From NCBI GenBank assembly GCA_964036045.1, contig OZ038392.1, positions 23,028,090 to 23,092,089 of the forward strand: 64,000 nucleotides of DNA, in the 5' to 3' direction. Shown here one piece after another: positions 1 through 11,000 of the stretch. Each line of letters opens with the position of its first letter. Positions within the stretch are counted from its first letter, which is position 1. The notes under the pieces are model-generated. The model ran no database searches and was not told the origin of the DNA. It was given only the letters and a program-made list of their open reading frames with translations. Position numbers and translations under genes: made by a program. The DNA is from Eutreptiella sp. 'Long Island Sound 2002'. Its lineage: Eukaryota; Euglenozoa; Euglenophyceae; Eutreptiales; Eutreptiaceae.

Positions 1-3000
1 GATGTGGGTGGGTGGGTGCCCGGGTGTCTCCGATGTGGGTGGGTGGGTGGGTGGCTGTCTTTGATGTGGGTGGGTGGGTGGGTGTATTTGATGTGGGTGG
101 GTGGGTGTCTCTGATGTTGGGGGAAGGGTGGGTGTCTCTGATGTGGGTGGGTGGGTGGGTGGGTGGGTGTCTCTGATGTGGGTTGGTTGGTGGGTGGGTG
201 GGTGTCTTTGATGTGGGTGGCTGGGTGTCTGTTGGGGGGTGGGTGGTTGTCTCTGATGTGGGTGGGTCGGTGGGTGTCTCTGATGTGGGTGGGTGGGTGG
301 GTGTCTCTAATGTGGGTTGGTTGGTGGGTGTATGGGTGTCTTTGATGTGGGTGGTTGGGTGTCTCTGATGTTGGGGGGTGGTTGGGTGGGTGTCTTTGAT
401 GTGGTTGGCTGGGTGGGTGGGTGGGTGGGTGCCCGGGTGTCTCCGATGTGGGTGGGTGGCTGGGTGGATGTCTTTGATGTGGGTGGGTGGGTGGGTGTAT
501 TTGATGTGGGTGGGTGGGTGTCTTTGATGTCGGGGGGTGGGTGGGTGTCTGTGATGTGGGTGGGTGGGTGGGTGGGTGGGTGTCTCTGATGTGGGTGGGT
601 TGGCGGGTGTCTCTAATGTTGGTTGGTTGGTGGGTGGATGGGTGTCTTTGATGTGGGTGGTTGGGTGTCTCTGATGTTGGGGGGTGGTTGGGTGGGTGTC
701 TTTGATGTGGTTGGGTGGGTGGGTGGGTGGGTGGGTGCCCGGGTGTCTCCGATGTGGGTGGGTGGCTGGGTGGATGTCTTTGATGTGGTTGGGTGGATGG
801 GTGTTTTTGATGTGGGTGGCTGGGTGTCTCTGATGTTGGGGGGTGGTTGGGTGGGTGTCTTTGATGTGGGTGGGTGGGGGGGTGGTTGGGTGTCTTTGAT
901 GTTGGGGGGTCGGTGGGTGTCTCCGATGTTGGGGGGTGGGTGGGTGTCTGATGTGGATGGTTTCTTGGGTGTCTTTGATGTGGGTGGGTGGGTGGGTGGC
1001 TGTCTTTGATGTGGGTGGGTGGGTGGGTGTATTTGATGTGGGTGGGTGGGTGTCTCTGATGTTGGGGGGTGGGTGAGTGTTTGTGACGTGGGTGGGTGGG
1101 TGGGTGGGTGGTTGTCTTTGATGTGGGTGGGTGGGTGGGTGTCTCTGATGTGGGTTGGTTGGTGGGTGGGTGGGTGTCTTTGATGTGGGTGGTTGGGTGT
1201 CTGTTGGGGGCTGGGTGGGTGTCTCTAATGTTTCGGGGTGGGTGGGTGGGTGTCTCAGATGTGGGTGGGTCGGTGGGTGGGTGGGTGTCTCTGATGTGGG
1301 TGGGTGGGTGGGTGTCTGTGATGTGGGTTGGTGGTCGTCTCTGATGTTCGGGGGTGGGTGGCCGTCTCTGATGTTGGGGGATGGGTGTGTGTCTCTGATG
1401 TGGGTGGGTGGGTGGGTGGGTGGGTGGCTGTCTTTGATGTGGGTGGGTGGGTGCGTGTATTTGATGTGGGTGGGTGGGTGTCTCTAATGTTGGGGGCTGG
1501 GTGGGTGTCTTTGATGTGGGTGGGTGTCTGGGTGGTTCTGATGTTGGGGGGTGGGTGTGTGTCTCTGATGTGGGTGGGTGGGTGGGTGGGTGGGTGTCTC
1601 TGATGTTGGTGGGTGGGTGGGTGTCTTTGATGTGGGTGGGTGGGTGTCTTTAATGTTGGGGGGTGGGTGGGTGTTGTTGATGTGGGTGGGTGGGTGGGTG
1701 GGTGGGTGTTTCTGATGTGGATGGATGGGTAGGTGTCTCTAATGTTGGGGGGTGGGTGGGTGTTAGTTATGTGGGTGGGTGGGTGGGTGGGTGTTTCTGA
1801 TGTGGGTGGGTGGGTGGCTGTCTCTGATGTGGGGTGGTGGGTGGGTGGGTGGGTGTCTTTGATGTGGTAAGGTGGGTGTCTTTGATGTGGGTGGGTGGGT
1901 GTCTCTGATGTTGGGGGGTGGGTGGGTGGGTGTCTTTAATGTGGGTGGGTTGGTGTCTTTGATGTGGGTGGCCGGGTGGCTGTCTTTGATGTGGGTGGGT
2001 TGGTGGGTGGCCGGTTGTCTCTAATGTGGGTGGGTTGGTGGGTGGGTGGGTGTCTTTGATGTGGGTGGGTCGGTGGACGGGTGTATTTGATGTGGGTGGG
2101 TGGGTGTTTCTGATGTTGGGGGTAGGGTGGGTGTCTCTGATGTTGGGCAGTGGGTGGGTGTCTCTGAGGTTGGGGGTAGGTGGGTGTCTCTGATGTGGGT
2201 GGGTGGGTGGTTCTGATGTTGGGGGTAGGGTGGGTGTCTCTGATGTTGGGCAGTGGGTGGGTGTCTCTGAGGTTGGGGGTAGGTGGGTGTCTTTGATGTG
2301 GGTGGCCGGGTGGCTGTCTTTGATGTGGGTGGGTTGGTGGGTGGCCGGGTGTCTCTAATGTCGGTGGGTGGGTGGCTGTCTTTGATGTGGGTGGGTGGAC
2401 GGGTGTATTTGATGTGGGTGGGTGGGTGTTTCTGATGTTGGGGGTAGGGTGGGTGTCTCTGATGTTGGGCAGTGGGTGGGTGTCTTTGATGTCGCTGGGT
2501 TGGTGGGTGGCCGGTTGTCTCTAATGTGGGTGGGTTGGTGGGTGGGTGGGTGTCTTTGATGTGGGTGGGTGGGTGGACGGGTGTATTTGATGTGGGTGGG
2601 TGGGTGTTTCTGATGTTGGGGGTAGGGTGGGTGTCTCTGATGTTGGGCAGTGGGTGGCTGTCTCTGAGGTTGGGGGTAGGTGGGTGTCTCTGATGTGGGT
2701 GGGTGGGTGTTTCTGATGTTGGGGGTAGGGTGGGTGTCTCTGATGTTGGGCAGTGGGTGGGTGTCTCTGAGGTTGGGGGTAGGTGGGTGTCTTTGATGTG
2801 GGTGGCCGGGTGGCTGTCTTTGATGTGGGTGGGTTGGTGGGTGGCCGGGTGTCTCTAATGTGGGTGGGTGGGTGGCTGTCTTTGATGTGGGTGGGTGGAC
2901 GGGTGTATTTGATGTGGGTGGGTGGGTGTTTCTGATGTTGGGGGTAGGGTGGGTGTCTCTGATGTTGGGCAGTGGGTGGGTGTCTCTGAGGTTGGGGGTA

Positions 3001-3770
3001 GGTGGGTGTCTCTGATGTGGGTGGGTGGGTGTCTCTGATGTTGGGGGGTGGGTGGGTGTCTATGATGTTGGGGGGTGGGTCGGTGTCTCTAATGTTGGGC
3101 GGTGGGTGGGTGTCTCTGATGTTGGGCGGTGGGTGGGTGTCTCTAATGTTGGGCGGTGGGTGGGTGTCTATGATGTTGGGGGGTGGGTGGGTGTCTCTAA
3201 TGTTGGGCGGTGGGTGGGTGTCTCTGATGTTGGGGGGTGGGTGGGTGTCTTTAATGTGGGTGGGAGGGTGTCTCTGATGTTGGGGGGTGGGTGGGTGTCT
3301 CTGATGTGGGTGGGTGGGTGTCTGTGATGTTGGGCGGTGGGTGGGTGTCTCTTATGTGGGTGGGTGGCTGGTTGGGTGGGTGTCTCTGATGTGGGTGGGT
3401 GAGTGGGTGGCTGGGTCTCTCTGATGTGGGTGGGTGGGTGGGTGGGTGTATTTGATGTGGGTGGGTGGGTGTCTCTGATGTTGGGGGCCGGGTGGGTTTC
3501 TCTAATGTGGGTGGGGGGGTGGGTGGGTGTCTCTTGATGTTGGTGGGTGGGTGGTTGGGTGGGTCGGTGTGTTTGATGTGGGTGGGTGGGTTGGTGTATT
3601 TGATGTGGGTGGGTGGGTGTCTCTGATGTTGGGGGGTGGGTGGGTGTCTCTTATGCTGGTGGGTGGGTGGGTGGGTGGGTGGGTGTCTCTGATGTGGGTG
3701 GGTGGGTGGGTGGGTTGGTGTCTTTGATGTGGGTGGGTCGGTGGGTGGGTGGGTGGGTGCGTTGGCGGGG
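1..3770. repeat. G-rich minisatellite array, truncated by window start
   Basis: The whole stretch is variants of a core unit, roughly GATGTGGGTGGGTGGGTGTC followed by TCT, each about 20 to 35 bases long. GGGT runs vary in number and GATGTTGGGGGGTGG variants are interspersed. Higher-order repetition is visible: a block with a CCCGGGTGTCTCC signature recurs near 431 and 738, and a block with TTGGGGGTAGG and TTGGGCAGTGG recurs several times between 2100 and 3000. The array begins before base 1. Because the unit lacks stop codons in several frames, long Val/Gly/Trp-rich open frames appear, but they are by-products of the repeat. Dense G3 runs suggest G-quadruplex potential on the plus strand. A subtelomeric or intronic position is possible but not shown. 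Confidence 0.95.
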
Positions 3771-4340
3771 GCTGCCCAGCCCCCAAACGCCCCCCCCCCC
3801 CCCTGCACCGGGTCCTTAAGCAATAGAGGGAAACGAACGCGCGGTGCGCACGGTTTGGTGCGCGTTGTTTTATTACCCCACCATTTTTTCATTTAGTCAC
3901 TGCGGGCTGTAAACACCACTCTCCCACAAGCATAAGTAGAGCTTGTGGGAGTGCAGCGGGATCAAAAGTTTGTGATCATCCACCTCCTTCGGCAAGGGGA
4001 GGCACACCCCGAGACCGTGCCCCTGACGATGATGGGTGTGGAGTTGTGATCCCAGCACCGCAGAAACCAAGGTGCTGAATCCTACTTTTCAGATTGGCTA
4101 CCTTCACTCCTTCGGTCCTTTGCATTATAGCTCAAATCTCTTTTTTTGCTATTCTTGTGCAATGCCCCAACATTGTGAAACGAATGCTTCATAGGATTGG
4201 GCACCCTATGGGGCACCTCACGGGAATGAGCACCCCGTGAGGTTCGAAACGCGAAACGTGTCGAAACGAATGCTCTGCAAGTTTGGGCACCCATGCGGGG
4301 CACCCTCCTCGGTGGTGGGCCGTGCCGAGGAGGTCTCTTT
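3771..4340. other. Array flank with a hairpin and a 42-bp direct repeat
   Basis: This stretch holds no recognisable gene. After a C tract it contains a perfect 11-bp stem and 9-nt loop hairpin at 3921-3951 (CTCCCACAAGC against GCTTGTGGGAG). A motif starting CGAAACGAATGCT and ending GGGGCACC occurs at about 4178-4217 and again at about 4262-4303, as an imperfect direct repeat about 85 bp apart. Function is unknown. Confidence 0.5.
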
Positions 4341-4465
4341 GAGCTCACGGCAGGGGGTGTGGGCAGCTACAACCACCATTGCATTGGTGAGGAGGATGGA
4401 GTGGAGGCCTCCGTTGTTGTATGTGAACCCCTGAAGCCACCGCATCTCTGCCACACTGAAAATCA
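4341..4465. repeat. Dispersed repeat, copy also at 7645-7765
   Basis: The sequence around GGCAGGGGGTGTGGGC and GTGGAGGCCTCCGTTGTTGT recurs at 7645-7765 in the same orientation with moderate divergence. The shared segment is about 120 bp. Both copies sit beside unrelated sequence, so this is a dispersed element or a fragment of one. No coding potential is evident. Confidence 0.75.
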
Positions 4466-4499
4466 GCCAGAATTCCGTAAAACAGCAACCCAAAAACGA

Positions 4500-4979
4500 G
4501 CGCGCGGTGCGCGCGCGGTGCTATGCGCGGTGCGCGCGGTGCGTTTGTTTCCCTCATAGCCTGAGCATGCCACAGGATGCTTCATTGCCCACAGGAGATA
4601 CGGGGGTAACTGCCAGAAACAAAGGTACAGTGGAAAGGATGAGCCTCATTGAGGGGCGTAGTGAGTCCAGCACATTGAAGCCGTTGGCCACAGACAGGCT
4701 TCGTAGGACATCGGCTCCAAACGGGCGTGACTCTGTCCGCCGGCTGCTCACTTCATGGAATCTGTCCCGCCCCCCCCCCCCCTGGGGGGGGGTTCTGGGA
4801 CCCAAAAAATTTGTTTACCAAAAACGGCCCAACAAGAGTTTCCCAACGGTAAATTTCGTTGTTCCCACACCGCCACTTGGTGGGGGGGAGGGCTCACTTC
4901 CGCCCTCACTCGCTCGCTCCTTCGCCCTGTTCCCACATGCGGACGTCCGTGACCAGCGTTTGCCTTGTTCGGGCCTCAG
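4500..4979. other. Alternating GC tract and unassigned sequence before the first kinase exon
   Basis: 4500-4545 is an alternating GCGCGGTGCGCG tract of the kind that can adopt Z-DNA. From about 4560 to 4750 a plus-strand open frame has no homology that I can name; an upstream kinase exon here cannot be excluded. C tracts and a G tract at about 4772-4798 follow. I see no phospho-His motif of a histidine kinase here. Confidence 0.35.
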
Positions 4980-5071
4980 GGATCTTACTGAACTTGACGT
5001 CCAATGCGGTGAAGTACATGTCGGAAGGGAGCATCCATGTCACCGTCAAGCAGCACATCTTCACACCTGAG
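4980..5071 (+). CDS. Kinase exon 1 (visible): N-box of HATPase_c
   Basis: After a CAG acceptor ending at 4979 the frame reads [12 protein letters not shown] followed by EGSIHVTV. This is the N-box of histidine kinases, which binds ATP and Mg. The exon enters with one base of a codon supplied upstream. Two donors are possible. GAG|GTCTGC after 5071 keeps phase 0 with the next exon. The stronger consensus CG|GTGAGT after 5106 would leave two bases and break phase with the acceptor at 5792. I prefer 5071 because of the phase, but a small unseen exon is an alternative. Confidence 0.8.
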
Positions 5072-8000
5072 GTCTGCCTGTCCTCCAAAAGGGTGTGCAA
5101 GTGCCGGTGAGTCTACCAGCCGGTGATGTTTTAGACCGGCCGTACCCCCCCCCCCCTCCTCCTGCACACGCATCTGTATCCCATAGCGGGGTTACCCCCC
5201 CCCTGGACCCCCCTTGACCCCCCCCCCCCCCCCCCTCCCCTTCCAATTTTTGAGGCTGACAGCCAACATTTTGCTTCGGTCCCAAGAGGATTTGAGCTTC
5301 AAAACTTTCGGCCCCCCTTCGGCGGGGACCATAGGGGGACCCTGGGAGGGAGGGGATCCAGCCAAACCCCCCCCCCCCCCCCCTTTCTAATACATCCCTG
5401 CAACCAGCTCATGGTTCTGAGTCTGTGACACGCACGCCTCCCGGTCCCCTACGGTCCCCTCCAAACAACACACCCTGGGGGTCGAGGGGCTGCGGCCCGA
5501 ACGGTGGTGGTGTCCGTGCTTGGGGATGCTACGTGCCCGTGTCAACGGGTGCCTTGTCCAATGAACACGTCCGTGCGGACCGTAATTTTTTGGGACCTAA
5601 TTATAGGCACCGGGTTTAGGTACCGAGTTATTTAGGCACCGAACGGCGTGTCACTCTTGCCCACAAAAGTGCGCTTTCGATTCTCCACTCCTGATGGCCG
5701 CGGGCCGTGCGCCAGCGGTGTTGGCAGAACAGGCCATCGAACTGCTGCAACCCGTTCGGCACGCTGACCCTCGTTCCACCCACCCACTGCAGGAGCTGGA
5801 GGGCATTCAGCAAAGCATCCATTCAGCCCTGGTGGTGTACAATGCCGACCTGGTGGGCCAGAGGGCTCTGTATTTCTCGGTGCAGGACAGCGGCACCGGC
5901 ATCTCCCCAGAGGTATGCAGATCATTGTAACACAGTCTCGGAGGGTCCACCGCGGGTGCTTTCGGCTGTCTGTGCCTGCCGGTCGTGGATTTGACGCAGG
6001 ACCTGGCATCTCCTTCTTTTTGCCCCAGGCACTGAAGCAGCTGTTCCAGCCGTACGAGCAGGCCGTACCTTTGGTCCCCAGGCGATTCGGAGGCACAGGT
6101 TGGATCTCTCAACCAACCCCCCCCCCCCCCCCCCCCCTCCCCCACGCCCATTGTTGTGTTGCCGGGGGGGCTGGGGTGGATGTAGTGCACTCAGTCGAGT
6201 ATCATCAGCAACAAGGGACGATCACCACCGCAGTGATATGGGAAGGTTCGAAGGCGGCTGGGTGGTGGGTCGTGAGAGGGCTCTGGTGGGGGTGGGGGGG
6301 GGGGGGATGTCTACGATCTACAGGTCCTACAGCCCTACCAGATGGCAGTGTGGGCTTTGCAAGTGAAAAATATCCTCAGAGCACAGGGGGGGGGCGTCTC
6401 CTCGGTCCGGGTACGCGACCCCCCCCCCCCCCCCCTGCGTGGACTCGACGCAGAGAAGTGAAACAGGGCAAGTCCGGGGGCTCCGTTGGCACAACCGACC
6501 AAGGGAAAGGGAAGGGAAGGAGTGTGGTGAGGCCGATGGGCACGGTGGCCTACAGAGGGAAAGGCCAAGGGAAGGGAAAGGGGAGGGGAGAGGGAAGGTT
6601 AGGGCAAGGAGGAAGAGGAAGGTCAAAGGGTGGTGAGAAGCTGATGGGCACCACCGCCTATGGAGGGAAAGGGTCCAAGGGAAGGGCAGCGAATGGCGAT
6701 CGGCCAGTAGGCGCCGCCAGCTGCAGACGAGATCATCACACCATGGCGTCATGCCAAACCCCCCCCCCCCCCCCTCCGGGCCCTCCGGGCCCACTTAGTT
6801 ACCAAGGGTCAATGGCTACTAGCCATACATAGGGGGAACGTTAGCGCGCCGGGCGCGCGCCGGGCATCTTTTTGGACCCGTGCCCCACCGGTGACCTTTT
6901 AGGGGGTGCGCTAAGGGGGCGCACTTAGGACAATCTTTGAATCCACGCTTCGTTGCGTGGTGCATCATGGTGACCCCCGGCATAGGTTTTGACTTCCGAT
7001 TTTGTTCCCTTTGTTGGGGACCCCCGAGAATGCAGGGGTGATGTAGCATTTCCGCCCTCTTTTGGGCCCCAACCGTCCGGTGCTATTGAGGAAACCGGGA
7101 CAATCTTTGAATCCACGCTTTGTTGCGTGGTGCATCATGGTGACCCCCGGCATAGGTTTTGAGTTTTGATTTTGTTCCCTTTGTTGGGGACCCCCGAGAA
7201 TGCAGGGGTGATGTAGCATTTCCGCCCTCTTTTGGGCCCCAACCTTCCGGTGCTATTGAGGAAACCGGGACAATCTTTGAATCCACGCTTTGTTGCGTGG
7301 TGCATCATGGTGACCCCCGGCGTAGGTTTTGAGTTTTGATTTTGTTCTCTTTGTTGGGGTCCCCCGAGAATGCAGGGGTGATGTAGATGTAGCCAATTCG
7401 CCGATACCGGCACCTGAAGATCCCTGCCTCGAGCTTTAATACCCCGGCTCGAGGAGGAGGCAATCAGGGGCTTGGAGATCCCTGCCTCGAGCTTTTCCCC
7501 GGCTCGAGAAGGAGGCATTTCTTCCTTTGCTTCTTTCTTTCTTCCTTTGCTTTCTCGTGCTTTGCTTTGCGTTGCGTTGCGTTGTGTGCTCTCCGGTGTG
7601 ACAGGCCGTGTCGGAGAGGGCAGCATATATATACGGCCCTCCCCAGGCAGGGGGTGTGGGCGCCTACAACCACCTTTGCATTGGTGAGGAGGTAGAGTGG
7701 AGGCCTCCGTTGTTGTAGAGTAACCCCTTAGGCCACTGCGTCTCTGCCAAACTGAACTAGACCTCTGCTAACCCCCTCCCCTAGCCCCCCTCCCCCCCCG
7801 GCAACTAGCAGCGACTAGCAAGTCCCTTAGAGAAGCCCTCCTCGGCGGCTAGCCCCCCCCCCCAAAAAAAAGCCCCCCCCCCCCCCCCCTAGGGGCCTTC
7901 GGCCCACTTCTACTGGGGGGGGGAGTCGCGTCTAAAAGCGAGGAGACGGCCCCCCCGTGCCTCAGAGCCCGATATGTCCTCGAAGCCAATATGTGCACCG

Positions 8001-11000
8001 GACCCTGGGCCAGTGTATTTTGTCGAGAGCCCCCCCCCCCCCCGCGATGCAAGAACCGCACCTACAAATGGGTTCCGCGCAACTAGAGTCCCGCTCCTCC
8101 AGCCTCACAGACCTTGCTAAGCAGCATGGTTATGGTTGCAGGGCCCAGCTCCCCCCCCCCCCCACACCAGGGGGGGGGGGGGCACTGTTTTGGCGAAAAG
8201 ACTGGACGGAGGTTGCCTCGGCCTCCATCTCCCCACGCCTGCTTCTGACCAACTTGCTAAGCCCCGAAGGCCTCGTGTATACAGTAGTTTCGGCCCACTT
8301 CAGTGACAAGCCAGACAAATGGAAATCACAATGGTTACGGTTGAAAGAAGCAATGGCGGTCTTCCCCTTCTCACAACACATACTTCTCCTCGCAGACCAC
8401 AATTCGGTCATCACCCCAGGTGATGACTCTGAACATATTTCTGAGCACGACAATCTCCCCCCCCCCCCCCGCAGCCAGGGCACGGGCTGAGGAACTCAGC
8501 ACCCTCTCGGCGCTTAGTATGTGTGACACGTGGCAGGAAGTCTATGGCCTAGCTATGGACCACGACGACCCACGAAGACCCAAAGGGTGGACGTGGGGGT
8601 TCCACACAGAGCAGCACGAGAGCCCCCATCGCAGAAGGAGAGACAAAATCCATGTATCCAGACACATGTAAGCCTCGATCGTACGGTGTTACGCGAAAAA
8701 AAATTGGCAGTGGAGACCACCGTGCGGTAGTATCAACCCTGCCCCCCCCCCCACCCCCACGACGGTCCAGCCCAGGCAGCGCATCCCCACATCCTTTCTG
8801 CAGTGCGAGGACACCACAGCGGGCCTCACCCAGCGACTCAGGGGACTCACGGCACAAGGAGACGAGTGGTGGACACAGGCACTTCGCACCATCAGAACCA
8901 CCGCATACTTATGAAAAACAAGCGAACCCCAAGGGACTCAGTGAGGTCACAGCCATGCTGCAGGCAAGCACCGTCGACTACACCCCCCCCCCCCCCGAGG
9001 CGGCGAATTTTCTGCATCAACAGGGACTGACGCCAGCCACGCCACGACAGGCATATGCGATGCTTGCAGCACAGGCAGAACAGGCCACCCAACACAAGAC
9101 GGAAGGGATTGTGTTATCCAAGCTTCGGTCGGCACTCAACGCACAACCGGAGGAACCACAGAGCAAACAGCAACGCTGGATAGAAATTGCACGTCTCACC
9201 AGGGAACTGCAAAGCAAGTGAAAGCTGGCAGCACTGCGCAACAAGGCAGGGCACACATTCATTGAACCTACACAGATTGCGGAGGAACTGAAACTGGTCC
9301 GGGGTCATGGCCAAGGGGGAACAATCCGCCGAAGAGTGCGCCCAGTTTTTGCGGTCGCTGCCCCTTCGCCCGCAACTAAAGGGAGCAGCAGCACTGCTCC
9401 TTAGCTCCTTAAGCCACTCACACAGGAGCTGGTGCTCACAGCACTGGAAAAAATGAAACCAGGGTCGGCCCCTGGCCTGGACGGGGTCACGGCGGAAATC
9501 CTGATGGCCCTCCCCGGAGTACTGGTGCCCAAAATGACGGAACAAATTGCACTTTTCCTCACCACAGGGAAAATCACAAAGGAATGGGCACTGGCTATCC
9601 TGAACCCAATCCCCAAGCAAAAGGGCTCCATCTCTGTCACCCAACTCCGCCCGTTGTGCTTGCAAAGTGTGCTCTTCAAATGGGTCTCAATGACCCTATA
9701 CCTCATGCTGCAGGACCTGCTCTTATATGCCACCCCCCCCCCCCCCCCCCGAGCAAAAAGGCTTCATGAAAGGGCGGTTCATTTTTGAACACATGTGGGA
9801 GGCGCGGGCAGCCTGGACCGCAATGGATTATGGACTCTTCCTGTCATTCGACCTCTCAAAAGCGTTTGACTCTGTGCACCGCAATTATTTTATCGCCTTC
9901 TTCACCCACTTGGGCCTCCCCCCACAGATGATGGCGCTCATTATGAACATGCTGACTTCCCCCTTTGTTTTTGGAGTGGGCAAAGGCGTAGTGCGCGAAG
10001 TGCAGGTCACCCCAGAATCGGGGGTCCGCCAGGGGGTCCCACTCTCTCCTACGCTGTTCGCCATGGTCTGCTCAGTACTGGTGCCCATGCTCCAGGCAGT
10101 GTCCCCTAGCATAAAAGTTCTGTTCTACGCCGACGATCTGTTGCTGTACATCCCCATCTCCCCTGCACTGATTTGCCCCCTCATACTAGACATCATGTAC
10201 ACGCTACGGCGGTACGCTAAGTTCGTAGGATTGAAGATCAACTTGGATAAATCGGCCTTTTTGTTACGCGGCTTCTGGACGGACCGGCAGAAAACCAAAC
10301 TCGTTAGCACAGGCATTCTGGTGCAAAGCAAGGTGAAGTATCTGGGGAATTTTTTTGGGGACGTCACCCCAGATGAAGCATTTGCTCCCCATTTATCCCG
10401 AGCACTTGCGCGCGCGCGCAGTTCGCGCCGACCCTACCCCTCACGATGTTAGAGCGTGTGCACGTGCTTCAGGAGTGGATACTCCCATTGATGATCTACC
10501 CGGCGAGGGCCTACTTCCCCACGGAGGATGTATGCACCAAGCTGGCTAATGTGTACCGGGTGGCCCTTAGACTCAGCAGCTGGGGTCTCACCCTTCCCAT
10601 ATTGCAGCTCCCCCCAAAGCTGGGGGAGCACTCCTCCCGAAGCCCAGCCTCTTCTTGCTGTGGCAGCACGCCACACACTTCGTGATGTCTCGGCACGACA
10701 CGAGTAAACTCTCCCCCATTTCCGCACAGCACTTCAGTGGGTGGACCAAACGCTTTGGGGTATAGGCGGAGCTGGGAGACCTCCCATGGCTGCAACTGGG
10801 CCCCATCCCCTGGAACACCTATCCTTTTTTAGGCACTTCAGCAAAAGCCTACTCCCTTTTACGGAAACTGGCTCCCATCCTCCCCCCCAACACAGACCAA
10901 GCACCACGGCTGAGCTGCTGGCATTCAGTCCTCTTCAGGGACACCAATAACAACACGTATTTTTCGCTCAGGCTTATGAGGGCAGGGGTCACACGCATAG

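Noticed and set aside
151-1603. Long Val/Gly/Trp-rich open frames in the minisatellite
   Set aside because: They exist only because the repeat unit lacks stops in several phases; overlapping frames are equally open and there is no start context or domain.
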